A stretch of 59,091 bases of DNA, from NCBI RefSeq assembly GCF_000003815.2, contig NW_023365920.1, forward strand, positions 159,673 to 218,763, read 5' to 3'. This document shows, piece by piece, positions 20,990 through 33,000 of this stretch (positions are counted from its first letter, which is position 1; every line of letters starts with the position of its first letter). Position numbers and translations under genes: made by a program. The notes under the pieces were generated by a model. That model saw only the letters and a list, made by a program, of their open reading frames with translations. It ran no database searches and was not told the DNA's origin. Source of the stretch: Branchiostoma floridae (lineage: Eukaryota > Chordata > Leptocardii > Amphioxiformes > Branchiostomatidae).

Positions 20990-22535
20990 TGAATTTTGCA
21001 GAAACCTTAACACTTACTTGCCAACTCCAAACAGAATAGATGGGACCTACACAAAGTTACTTCGCAGAGCACAGGATATATTTGGTCTCAACATGCTAGT
21101 CTTAAAACAATTTATGGAAGTCTCCCACGGCTGTTTCAGAAGCTGACTCACCGAAGGTTAAAATTTGCGGGACACGTTTTTGTCGAGTCAAGCAGAAAAT
21201 AGTTCAGTCTGTTCGCTCCTATGGGAACCCGCGGAGTGTCCGGGTAACGGACGTTAACGTTACTAGTACTAGTACTAGCCTGGTCCCGACGTCGATATTG
21301 TATGTATGTACATAGTACATTTACCGCAGAGCAAGATTATTGTCAACAGCCCTGAAACATTTCGTCTTTGTTTTGACACGCCCGGTGTGTCAATAGCCAC
21401 AGCGTACCGGCAATTGACGAAAGGCTTTTCATCTAGAAATCGCTAGAGGGCAGTTTTTCACTGTAAACAAGAAACAAGGGTTATTCTATAATAGACTGGA
21501 GGTGTGGATCATATTTAAATTCTCTTAAAGTCATTGTGTATAATTGACTCTATTTATTGTAAATAAAATAATGTCGATAGAATAATGTTGCTTAAATGTT
21601 AAAGGCAGTTTTTGTTTGTTTATCGTTAGAAAATGAACAACAACAAAAACTAACTCTTCTTTACCTAACGATAAGTGGTTTCGCCTAATGTATTTCCGGT
21701 CAGCGTCCATGGCCATCACAACACCTGTAACTGTTACATGTCTCCACGGCAGTCAACTGGTCAGTCTCTGGACATGTGGGACAGCGTGTCCGTACACTAG
21801 GCAGTTGGACAGACCATCTACGTGTAGACAAACACGTCCACTCGCCACGTGGACCCTGAGGACTGCTCCATGGACACGAGTTTTTGTGCGAGACGCTGAA
21901 GAAAAGTAATGGGAAACTCGGCCTTCAAGAACGGTGACGTTTATAATTTATAAACCCTTATCTGTGTCCACAAGTGTGAATGTACGAAATTATACAAGGG
22001 TAGGGGTTAGGCTAACGTTAGGGTTGGGTTCAGGTTATGGTTAGAGTTGTGAATACAGAGTTTACACGCTGTTTAAGTCTACTCTACTCTCTACTCTTTA
22101 TTTGAGAAGTTAAGCACTTAAAATTTTCTCTGGCGACCCAGTAATATGTAACCAGGTTCCAGGTAACACACATACAAACATGATCATTGTTTACTAACTG
22201 ACCAGCACGGGTTGCAGTAGTCAACCTTTCCAGTGGACCATTCCAATACAACGTAGGAGGGTTGATGACATATGGCAGGACTTACTTAGGGGATCATAAT
22301 TTCATAGCCTGAGTACCACCCAATTTACTACCGGGGCTCCTTACACTCACTACTAGCTATAGCTACCCTAGAACCATGTACATGTATCAGGTGTCCCAAT
22401 AGCCCAGAAAGACACTACCAATGCTAAGACTCAACTTGAGTTTATTTCAAACGTTCGCATACGAACAGACACTAACTTTGGCATTTGAACATCAGACGGC
22501 TGATCCCGTTTGCAGGTATGGCTGTCAAACAGTTA
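20990..22535. other. No gene seen; telomere-like tract at 21996-22050
   Basis: No supported coding region. 21996-22050 holds several degenerate TTAGGG-type hexamers (GGGTAGGGGTTAGG, GTTAGGGTTGGG). A short direct repeat of ACTAGT occurs near 21263-21280. 22536-22577 is a truncated TTCGCGGT-family MITE end. Confidence 0.45.
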
Positions 22536-22930
22536 GTACTGTAAATGCAGAAATGTTCGCGGTGGATTAATGTTCCACGATCTTCGGGCGTATCGATGGA
22601 AGGTCGGCCACATTTAATTAAGATCGACAAAGGGTTGCGCGTATTTTCACCTGAAAACCATCCCTGTCACATATAAGCCATACTTTGTACCTTGTACAAT
22701 TGTTCTGCACTTAAGTTATTATTATAAGGTAGGCCTGGGCGATTGCCACAGAATCGTCATCCGATCGGTTTTCGCAAAATGTGACGGGGGTATAATCACT
22801 GGATTACACACGCTACTCCCATATAGTGACATATACTAGTTCCCGCACATTCAATCCTTGTCTAGTGTTGACACTGCACAAAAACAAGAATTTCTGGCAA
22901 TTACTGGTTTCTTATACTACCGTGGAACTT

Positions 22931-23160
22931 GACATGTCCGGGTCGTATAAAGGAATTTCGAGTCACGGTGTGTCCGGTGCCGAATATCCCCAATCATTGC
23001 CGGACATGGCCATGTCCGGTAGTTCGCGGTACCCGCACACTGCGTGCCTTGAGAAGTGGTTGAGCGAAGGGGTAGTGTGTATTCAAGTGATAATTGCTAT
23101 CAATGCTTTTTAAAAGAAAATGGTACGGAAAACAGTATAAAAGTATCCCTGGAATAAAGA
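22931..23160. promoter_or_regulatory. TGTCCGG motif cluster 1 with a 20-bp perfect palindrome
   Basis: TGTCCGG at 22935-22941, 22971-22977 and 23013-23019, and CCGGACA at 23000-23006. The last two form the 20-bp palindrome CCGGACATGGCCATGTCCGG (23000-23019). GTATAAAGG lies at about 22945 and GGAATAAAG at about 23150. A regulatory role is inferred from motif density only. Confidence 0.35.
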
Positions 23161-25300
23161 AACGAAAAACGTTTATCTCTGTATCTTATTTCTTGCATTA
23201 ACAAAGCTTATGATCCTGAAAAAATGTTAACGTGTGTATATTCAACTTACGGTACCGCAGAGTGACTTTAGAAATGTCAAAGATATTACAGTGTAACAGA
23301 ATGTTTGACAGTTGAACATGTCTATTACGTAACATTCTGTTCGGTTTGCTTATTTACTGGTCGTGCGGGAAAAGGCGCGTTACTGGTTCTAATCATGCAC
23401 GTTCCAATTCTGTGAATAATATCCGATACGGCAGTAGCACCTTACAGCAAATTTGAAAGTTCGTTAAACTTTTGGAATTGAGATACCCATGGATTAAAAT
23501 CTACAAGCTATAGTACATTAGAAACAAGGCACCCCCTCCCTCCAATACACATGTAATGTTTTGTTCTGAAAACATGGCGTCGGTATACGTACGCGACACG
23601 CCTGTCATACTGGCTACAAAAATCCCGCCATCCCCCAAAAAGGAAAAATGCATACACATATATTGAAACTAAATGTAAGGGTATGGTTGTCTAGCTATCC
23701 GACCAGACACAGGGTGATTATTCTATTTGATGGAAGGATTTCTGCAAACACAAAGACAAACAATTTCTACCAAAGCCTACGAAGCTTCTGTGATAGGTTT
23801 ATTTATGGTATATAACGATACACGACAAGCTCATGTTAGTGAACTAGAAAATAAGACATACAATCAGTATGTAACAAAGGTTTTCAAGATACACAAATGA
23901 GATTAAAAGGAGCATAAGGCTGGGTCCCCTTGGTGTATATAAACAGAAACACACACGCGTGGGGTAATTAAATGTGTTCTTTGTTAGGATATGCAAGAAC
24001 GTAATACATGTACATATGGAAGCATTGTACGACAAACAAATGTCTTTTTTTCTGGCAGGGAAGTTAATAACTATGCACGTCGGGGCCCTTAGCCTGATTC
24101 GTAACGTTTTTATGCTTTGTGATAACGTTTTTATGCTAGTGGGACCAAGGAGGTTATAGTTCAATATTGTAGTAGGATAGAGTAAAAACGTTACGTTTAT
24201 TATCCAAGTGATGTCTGAAACCGTAAACAATTATAGCTGCACTTTGCCACCTAGTACCGTGTGGGTATTGTTTTACTGGCTGTATTGTTTGACAGTCTGT
24301 GAATTGCGACCATGTGACAAAAAGCTAAATTCAGCTACAATAGACTTTCCGACTTACTTTGTTTGTCTACATGCAAATGCTAATAAAACGCCACCAATTG
24401 TATTCCACATAACAGTTTTGAAGACCAATCAGCACACGTGTTGCGATTTTCAAATCTTTCAATCCCATCTTTCAGTTGGCATTCGGAGATGGCCTTGTTT
24501 CTGTAAGGAAGTGCTTTCACCCAGCTCCTATCCAGGCCCCATGGCCCGTGAACAACGAGTGCTTGGAAATACTGTACGTCAAGACCGGACACTATAATGC
24601 TGTGGAATTGCATTCAACTACCAACGCCATGGAACCTAGTTCTGTTTAAAGGGGTAACAACCAGTGCACCTAAGAGCCCAGCTGTTGTTTTGTGTGGTTT
24701 GAGTTTCAGCAAGAAAGGTCTTCGTCACTACGTCGAACGCGAGAAGGCATAGCTGCTGCCGTTTCACGATGGACTGAATACTAACGTTATGGGAACTTTA
24801 TAAGCCGGGTTCCTGACTAGCATCGGTTTGTGAAGAAGACAACCTGGACAACAGAATTTGTGAGAGCAGGAATGCAGAAATCGAGAGATCTACAGGAGTT
24901 TGTGTCAACAAATTGGAAACGACTATACAGTTAGTTGGGCGACTTATGAAAATAGTGAAGACGCGGATGCTAGTGACCTATGAAAGCAGACTGACAAATA
25001 TTTGACAGCGACAAGAGCGACGGAGCCCACCAGGAGCAGTCCAAAATAGTTTAAAAAATGAAACAAAAAAACACAACAAAACAAAGTTAATTCACATTTT
25101 GAAAGAATAAAGGAAACTTATACAAGCTACATGGGAAGGGGATGGGAGGGTAAATCCTGGGTCGGCAGGGGTGGTAAAATAACACTGTTTTTAATAACAA
25201 AGGGTGTAATGAACGCGCTTTAGTCGAGGTAGATAATTAGGTGATTATTGCCCGGTAATTTATGCAAAGAGCATCCGTGCGGCTCGGCCCACGTCTCGGG
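23161..25300. other. No gene seen; TATA-like site at about 24797
   Basis: No frame with a recognisable domain. GGAACTTTATAAGCCGGG at about 24791-24808 resembles a plus-strand TATA box followed by a possible leader, but the only ATG frame after it (about 24872) is 20 codons. Whether this starts a transcript containing the candidate exon at 25798 cannot be told. Confidence 0.3.
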
Positions 25301-25460
25301 TGTCCGGGTATATAGAGAAGTATTACATCTAAATGCACGGTCAAGAACGGGTCATAGACACGTACCGGACACGAAATGGTTCGTTTACGTGCATCCTCGG
25401 GTGTGTCAGTTGCCCGGACAGGCGTCATGTCCGGTGCGATACGTACCGTGAATGTCCGAC
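25301..25460. promoter_or_regulatory. TGTCCGG motif cluster 2
   Basis: TGTCCGG at 25301-25307 and 25428-25434, CCGGACA at 25365-25371 and 25414-25420, plus a near match TGTCCGA at about 25454. Same motif and both orientations as cluster 1, about 2.4 kb away. Confidence 0.3.
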
Positions 25461-25797
25461 CATTTCGAGTTTCTGGGTGCATGAACAGGAGTTTCTACCC
25501 CGTATATTCAACTTTTCATGCAGTGTGAAAACTTCATTTTTCTTATATGAGTTTTGATTAGTTTTAGATCCCATGTTTTAGATTAGTCTTAGAAACCATG
25601 TGTAAGTTGTATTACAACCTTTTGCATCTATATGCCTGTACTCAGCCTGATAGGGCATGGATGTGCAATAAAGGCAGTTACAAACAGGAAACACTCTCAT
25701 TGAATCATGGACAGCCCACAAGTATCACTGTAGAAAAGTGTGTATAATTTGATGATGTTTTGTAACATTCACTGCAACTTTGTTTCCAATTTAACAG

Positions 25798-25844
25798 GTG
25801 GTCGAGTGAAGCTGGTAGGAACAGCCAACCAGTATATTGACAAG
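25798..25844 (+). CDS. Candidate orphan internal exon, unknown product
   Basis: A 47-bp stretch bounded by a good acceptor (TTTCCAATTTAACAG) and a donor (CAAG|GTGTGTG). It encodes GRVKLVGTANQYIDK in the frame left open by a phase-1 acceptor. I do not recognise the peptide. No neighbouring exon was found within several kb, so this may be a chance match or an exon of a gene whose other parts lie in long introns. Confidence 0.2.
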
Positions 25845-26941
25845 GTGTGTGTAGAAAGAAAATAACGCAAGTTCACTTTGTTCCATGGATAACCTTTATC
25901 CTTTGTTTTTAAGAACAGTGATATTTAGTGATATTAAGTTGATGGATGGTGGTTTCAAATTGAAATATTTAAACATACAAAACATATAAAGATATTATTA
26001 ATGGCCCAAATATTACATGGTCTATGGGGAGACTAGTTTGAGAAGGAGGTCGCCTGAGGTGATGGAGCAAGAGTCTATCTACATGGAATGAGCAAAATAA
26101 TAGCAACCCAAGTTAAGATGGGGGTTCTCACAACTATTAGACTACTAGTAACAACATTATTGGACATTTTTGTACTTATGTATGTAATGTCGTTTACTAT
26201 CCTTGTTTTATGCGTATGTTTCTTGAGTAGAAGGATTAATATAAGCAATTTGTGCGAAATCCACCTCATACTCGCAAAATATATGTGAATAAATAAATAA
26301 AATAAAAATTGGACATGCTTAATGGAGACCTCATGGCTTTCAGAGTCACTTCTCTAATGTCAAGTGAAGAAGAAGAAGCAAATATTGCAGTTTGAAACCA
26401 GGTCATCCATCAACTTTATACATTCTAAACACTGTTTAAATATAGAAATCTCGTCTCATTCTGTGGAATAAACTTGAACTAAGCATAGGGACCTAGAGAG
26501 GGACTTGGACTCACTGTCTGGTAGAATTTCAGAGCTAATCGTGCAACTGCACAAAATTCAGTGTATAGGGGCGGTGCCCATCTCCGTTTCTATAGCCCTT
26601 GGGCAACACTGGCTGCCACAATATATATAGGGATGCTGTAACAGTTGGTATATTTTGTGAATGTCATTGTCATGCGTCAACCATCTCCAGATTTTATAAG
26701 TTTGTCAAGACAATGACAGGGGGATTGTAGTAGTGTTTTGGAAATGAAGCCAAGGAACTGGTCCTTAATTTATGCAAAATTCCTTGAGCAAAAAAGAAGA
26801 AAAATTATGCATCTAAATTTACAGGTATAACTATAAGATTTATGTTGCCCGATTGGTTGAGAAGGGGTGCATGCTTAATTTGAGTTTTTCTATTTTATGT
26901 TCTAGTTCAAAATATTTATCTGTGGGTGCATATTTTGATGG

Positions 26942-27374
26942 GTGTGCATTAGGGCTGTGTACTGGTACAGTACCGATACAGGACAATCAATTAGGTACAG
27001 GTACAAAATACCGGAACACTGGTGTACCAGTACTGGACCTGTATCTAATTAGTGCAAGCCAGGCAGGATAACAGGTCAGGGGATGGCCATTTTGACAAAT
27101 AAAATTATAGTCACTGTGAAATTACCATGATAGCAGTCTCTGATCATGAAGCCCAGTGAGGGAAAAACAACGATCTTGTAAGGGTCAAATTTTTCTTGCA
27201 TCATGTGTCAACCACAATAAACATGTTTCTATTGGTTCAAACATGCTTCTATCCTTATTGAAGATCGACTTTTACTTGAACAAGTAGTTCAGGTACAGGT
27301 TCAGGTCCGGACCTGTACCTAAACTCGTGCACCTGTACCTAAAATTTGTTTAGGTACACAGCTCTAGGGTGCAT
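26942..27374. mobile_element. hAT-like MITE
   Basis: Element 26950-27366 (417 bp) begins TAGGGCTGTGTAC and ends GTACACAGCTCTA, TIRs of 13 bp with one mismatch. Flanks GTGTGCAT and GGGTGCAT are an 8-bp duplication with one change. The interior has direct and inverted GGTACAGGTAC-type repeats. The TAG-start and 8-bp target site are typical of hAT elements. Confidence 0.75.
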
Positions 27375-28984
27375 GCTTTAATGGAGAAAGTGAGGTATAC
27401 ATGTAACCGTTTGCTTCTTCACATTGTATATGAACGTGTCGGAAATTCCTGCACACATGTCCAAAATGATATTTGTACTGAGATGTCCAACATGTCCCTT
27501 TACAGTGTCTGGGAAATCCTATAAATGACACGTTACGACACTTAATTTACTTGCATCGTTTTGATTTCATCTATTTTATCTGTTTATTTAAAATAATTAT
27601 TGTATGTTTCCACATATGTTCATGTCCATGTTCAGATTTTATGATTTCACTTTTGTCAAGTGGCTGAGTTGTACATTAATGTTACTATGATTTTAGTTCT
27701 GCCCTTATAGTGATTACAATTTAACTTATGTATAAGTGGTCCTTTTGGTTTATTGATTTCATTTGTAATTTGTGTCAAATCACTTCTGATTTCACTGTTT
27801 ATGTTTATGTGACTGTACACTAAAAATCCTGGAAATGGCACGTTACGACACGTTTCCAATTTTGTGAATTCTTGCATGCGTGACTGGTGTATGCATAAGC
27901 AAGCGACACTTCGCATCCATTACGATATCATGACACCGCGAATATATCTGTATACTGTACAGGTTGTATTACTGTTGTTACGGTAGTAGATTCTTCAACC
28001 GCGAACTTAAAACAACGCGATTTTTCAATAATCACTGGGTTCCTCCTATATATATTATCTAGCCTAAGCAGAGATATGAATGTCGTAGTCTTCCTGAATT
28101 GAGTAAATGCTACATAATCATAGGATAAAACGATAAACTCAGTTAGGTGGAAGAAGACTATTCAAATATTCCACATCTTTATCTAACTTTCGTCCATGCA
28201 CCCAGCAATGCTCATACATACTGTCCAGAACAAAATAAAGACAACAGCAGAAACATTTTGTTGCAAGTTTTATTGTTAAGCGTTCATGAAAATTGATGAC
28301 AAGTTGACAACAATGGCTTGACATGTCTGATGTTAACACATTGCTTAACCGTTTTCTTAGAATAACAGTAGGATTAGAATGTTAACATAACTGACGGGAT
28401 GTATGTGGTGGTAGCCTTACATTCAAGTGTATTTTGACTTATTCTGTTGCTAAAAAAGTGGTATTCCTTCCAAAAAGATGGAAATTTAGCACTTACAGAT
28501 TTCAGTTGCCAGTTTTCTTACAGCTCTCATTTTCAAGAGGACACATATTCTGACATAAAAGGTGGTATTTTACGTCATTGACCAAATAGTCATGAAATGT
28601 ACCTTATAATTGATTAGAAAGTAGTGTTATGTAATGTATGACTTTAATCCCTTTGGGTCTGTACGTGAAATTAGTCCTCGGACAAGATATTGCAAATAAA
28701 ACAACTACATTGATTCTTACTGGTGCTGGTATTGGTACATGTATTTAAAACTGCCACAATTTCTCTGGTCTTCCCTATTCTTGAAGTAGTAACAAATTCC
28801 ATCGTGAGGACTGAAATTCAATGTAATTCAGAAAACTGGTCGCTGTAGATTTGCAAAAGGCAACTGTCAAATTTGTGAAGTGTCTGACAAATCCACCTGC
28901 AGTTTTCGCACCAAAAAGCATCTCCGAAAGTCTTTTAATCTCCAAGCAGATGTAGGGTTCAGCTCAGTACTTTACGTGTGTTTT
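27375..28984. other. No gene seen; fragments of repeats
   Basis: Contains a partial TTCGCGGT-family piece at about 27950-28025, a single CTCCAAGCAGAT end at 28939, and two similar segments with 'gacacgttacgacac' (27523 and 27838). No coding region supported. Confidence 0.35.
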
Positions 28985-29870
28985 TCAGGCATTTTCCAAA
29001 CAGATGTAACCATTTCAACTTCTACAGAAGACACTGGTAAACAGTGATGTGCAGGTATGACAAACAGATCTTACACAAATCAAACCATATTGTCAGGAAC
29101 TGAACTTAACAATCGATTAAATCATAAACCTCACCAAGTATTAAAATATTAATAAAATGATATATTTGTGAGTCCGTGAAAGTACCAAACAGATAGAATC
29201 ATTTCAACAACTACAGAAGACACTGTTATTGTAAACAGTGATGTGCAGGTATGACAATCAGATGTTACACAAATCCAACTACATTTTCAGGAAATGAATT
29301 TAATCATAACAATTGACTAAACCTCACCAAGTATGAGAATACTAGTATTCATAAAATGATATATTTGTGTTCCTGTGAAAATACCATACCGATGGAATCA
29401 TTTCAACTTCTACAGAAGACACTGGTAAACAGTGGTGTGTAGGTATGACAAACAGATATTACACAAATCAACCATATTGTCAGGAACTAAACTTAACAAT
29501 GGACTAAACCTCACCAAGTATGAGAATACTAGTATTCATAAAATGATATATTTGTGTTTCCGTGAAATTACCAAACCGATGGAGTCATTTCAACTTCTAC
29601 AGAAGACACTGGTAAACAGTGGTGTGTAGGTATGACAAACAGATGTTACACAAATCCAATTACATTTTCAGGAACAGAACTTAATGATAACAATTGACTA
29701 AACCTCACCAAGTATTAGAATATTCATAAAATGCTGTTGCCCTGAACGTACCAAACCGATGGGATCATTCCAACTACTACAGAAGACACTGTTATTGTAA
29801 ACAGTGATGTGTAGGCATGACAAACAGATGTTACACAAATTCATATGACATCATCAGGGAATAATTAAAC
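28985..29870. repeat. Tandem repeat, about 180-198-bp unit, five copies
   Basis: The marker CTACAGAAGACACTG recurs at about 29018, 29210, 29408, 29595 and 29776. Each unit also has a GTGATGTG or GTGGTGTG segment, GGTATGACAAACAGATG and CCTCACCAAGTAT. Copies differ by short indels such as an extra TTATTG. The array lies just 3' of the crystallin-vWA gene. Confidence 0.85.
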
Positions 29871-30098
29871 TATTGATTGATATTAGACTATGTGGACCAT
29901 CAAACTCAACCTCAAAAACTTAAACACAAACTCAAACTCTTAGTACATATGAATACTAAAAGATTTGTGAATGCACCTTGATAATGGAAGCATCTAAAAT
30001 TATGAACTACACAGAGACTAAGCAGGGCTTTATGGTAGATTTAGTTACACCCTACCATGTTGCTGTTCTTCGACAGCAGTTCAGTCGGACGTGTTTTG

Positions 30099-33000
30099 CT
30101 ACACACGTTTTGCTGAGCCAATCTGGTCCCCAATCTTCTTCTTCAACTGGTCACTGGTGTAGTAGCCCGGGAACGCCTTCCATTCCTTTCCGTGGTACCT
30201 TCCCCCCGAGTATATCAGCCATTCTGGACCTGAGAAAGGGAACAATAATTATGATAAAGTTAACCTTAATGGCCAAATAGAATTTGATACAAGAACTGCT
30301 AAAAATCTAGCCAACAAAACCTTTGGACTCAAAATTGAACGACCTTTAAAACGTTTAAGAGGACATCCATTAGGTATTGACAGCATTGTCGTGACACGAA
30401 GCTGTTGTGGTCAGTACTGATGACTTAGAATCTAAAATTCTGCATTTGAATCCGTAGCAGACTTCAACGTTTTGATTTTGATTGAAAGTCATGTACCATC
30501 TATTTCCTCACTCAACTCAGGTGAAAATGAGTACATAGCTTCGCGAAGGGACATCCCCTGTAATGAATGCTAAGGTCACATTTCCAAACCGGGGCCCAGA
30601 ATGATATAGAATGCATCAAAATACACAAATGTCAAAATAAGATTCATGGGCATGATTTGTGTATATTTCTAGGTATACATTTTTGTTTCTTAAAACATCC
30701 CGGCCGGGCCCCGGTTTGGAAATGTGACCTAAGCCTAAAGGCGGTTTACTGAATAAATTATGCGTAGTTGCAGTTGAACATACATATGTGAGAATCATTA
30801 ATTTATAGACTAGCCATATGAATGAAAGCTGTCTTGCATTTGGATGGTTCTTTTCTGCATAGCCATGATGATATCAAAGTATTTGTAACACACCTGAACA
30901 GACACTGTTGGAAATCTTCTCCATCTCCTTCTCCAACTTGTCGTAGTTAGGTATGTAGAACACATGACCAGCATCACCACCGGCGATTTCATTCAGCTCG
31001 TTCGCATTAATCGCAGGTCCAATGCCAACTCCATACGCGGAGATGTCGTTGTCTCGGAGGGCTTTTGCCGGTTGCTGAACATTGTCACCTGACATTCCGT
31101 CAGTCACCACAATCGCAGCCTGTAACAAAGAAAAACAAACATTTGGTACCTACAATACTTGATTGGCATAACCCACTTGTAAACCTGTCAAGGCATTAAC
31201 GAGCATCCTTCAGAGCATTACAAGGAGAAGCGTGTGTAGCGATTGGCTGAGATAGGGTAATACAGGGTTGAGGTCCGGACGCATTGGACTGGATCACACC
31301 CCAGAACTGACTCTACCACGAGGGTCGGTCGTCTTTATTGTCATCCTAACGTAAACAAGATGGGCAAAGACCCCCATATGTGGGGGGATCTGATCCTCAC
31401 ACGTGTACTAGAAAGTTGTAGAAAAGCGACCTGAGCATGGCAGGTCTTCATGGATTCCCACCAAAGCCACTAGGAAATGAAATTTTGAAGGGAGAGTGGA
31501 AATTTCAAAAGATAATTGCTACATGCAATAACATTAGTGCAATTGTGTCAGTTTCATTTCAATACCGACAATTGCAAACTGCTAATCATATGTTCTGTGA
31601 TCTTCAGTAACACTCATATCTAAATGAGCTCAAACAATATTGTCGACATGTCGACAAGAAGGATAATAAATGGCTTAAGATTTCAATGTGAACNNNNNNN
31701 NNNNNNNNNNNNNNNNNNNNNNNNNNNNNNNNNNNNNNNNNNNNNNNNNNNNNNNNNNNNNNNNNNNNNNNNNNNNNNNNNNNNNNNNNNNNNTAGTATC
31801 GTATGTTACCGATATCGTTCCGTTACCTTTGCCTTTGAGCTTACTTTTCAGAAAACTCTCTGAACTTTCTTTACAGAGGTGGAGATCGATAGTTACAGAA
31901 AAAGATGTTGGAGAGGTAGCGTTGAAAGCAAGGAAATTAGATATTTAACCTCCTTGTTGAAAGGAAACAACAGTCGCCGGGAGCACTGCGTACATGCCCC
32001 CGAAGATTGGTGGTCATAATTACGGCGTGTTCCCGTTCAGGGTAAGAGGACTAGTACTGGGCGGCCTGTCCAGTATGTCGCTTGCGGGTGGCTGTGCCTT
32101 GCAGCTTGGCATCCCGACGACATAGCGTCCTCAAAACCCGGTAACGTATCATGGGAATATAGCGGGTTTGCTGTTTATATAATTGTACAAAAAAACTTTC
32201 TTATCATCTGGAAGAACATTTATTATCTACAAGCAATAATCACGTTCTCCCAGAAAGGCTGGTATTTTCTAGTGTGGTAACAGTTGTGTTTAGCTTAACC
32301 TTGGCTAAACAGCGTACAAAGGGGACGGTGTTTTTCAAATTCAAATTTATTCGCCGTCAACTATGAATAACGAACAACGCGGCATTGAATTTCTAATTAG
32401 CAGCTCCCAGAAGAGGCCAGTCATGTGATAGGGCGTTATCCAATGACAGACAAAGGTGGGTTTTTTAAACCTAACGAATATGCCATAATTTATAGAAGAA
32501 ACCAGTTTGCAGGGCGTCTGTTTCGGGACAAGTCAAGAAGGAGCCTTGGACCCGTTTCAACACACGGATTATCGGCGTGGCTTTGCCGCAAATGGATTCC
32601 AACGGAACTACAGGACGGAACGGACATAACCATAGGACACTCACGGCTTGCCGGAAACGGAGTACGTATGTTGGAGAGTCTTCAACGGGGCACAACTCAG
32701 GGTGAATTCAAGACTTTGTCGTCTTGACCAGCATAAGCTGGCGGAGACATGGAGAGCACGGCCTGTTCATCACAAAACAGTACCCGTCTTCGGGAATCTC
32801 AGCGGATTTTTCCTAATGTGATGGCCAGATGGAACTATGTTGCTTGAAATGACGTCTTTCCAGGCGTATCGCCCGACACTGGACTCCAAATTGTGCACTT
32901 AAATGTAGCGGAGATTCGTGCATGGATATTGTACACCGATTGTTCCCTCGGTCGACCAATCTAAGTCCACAATTAGAATCACAAGATAATTTAGACGGCG

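Noticed and set aside
23000-23019. Firm p53-family binding site
   Set aside because: The palindrome has the CATG core but does not match two full RRRCWWGYYY half-sites; kept only as a motif cluster.
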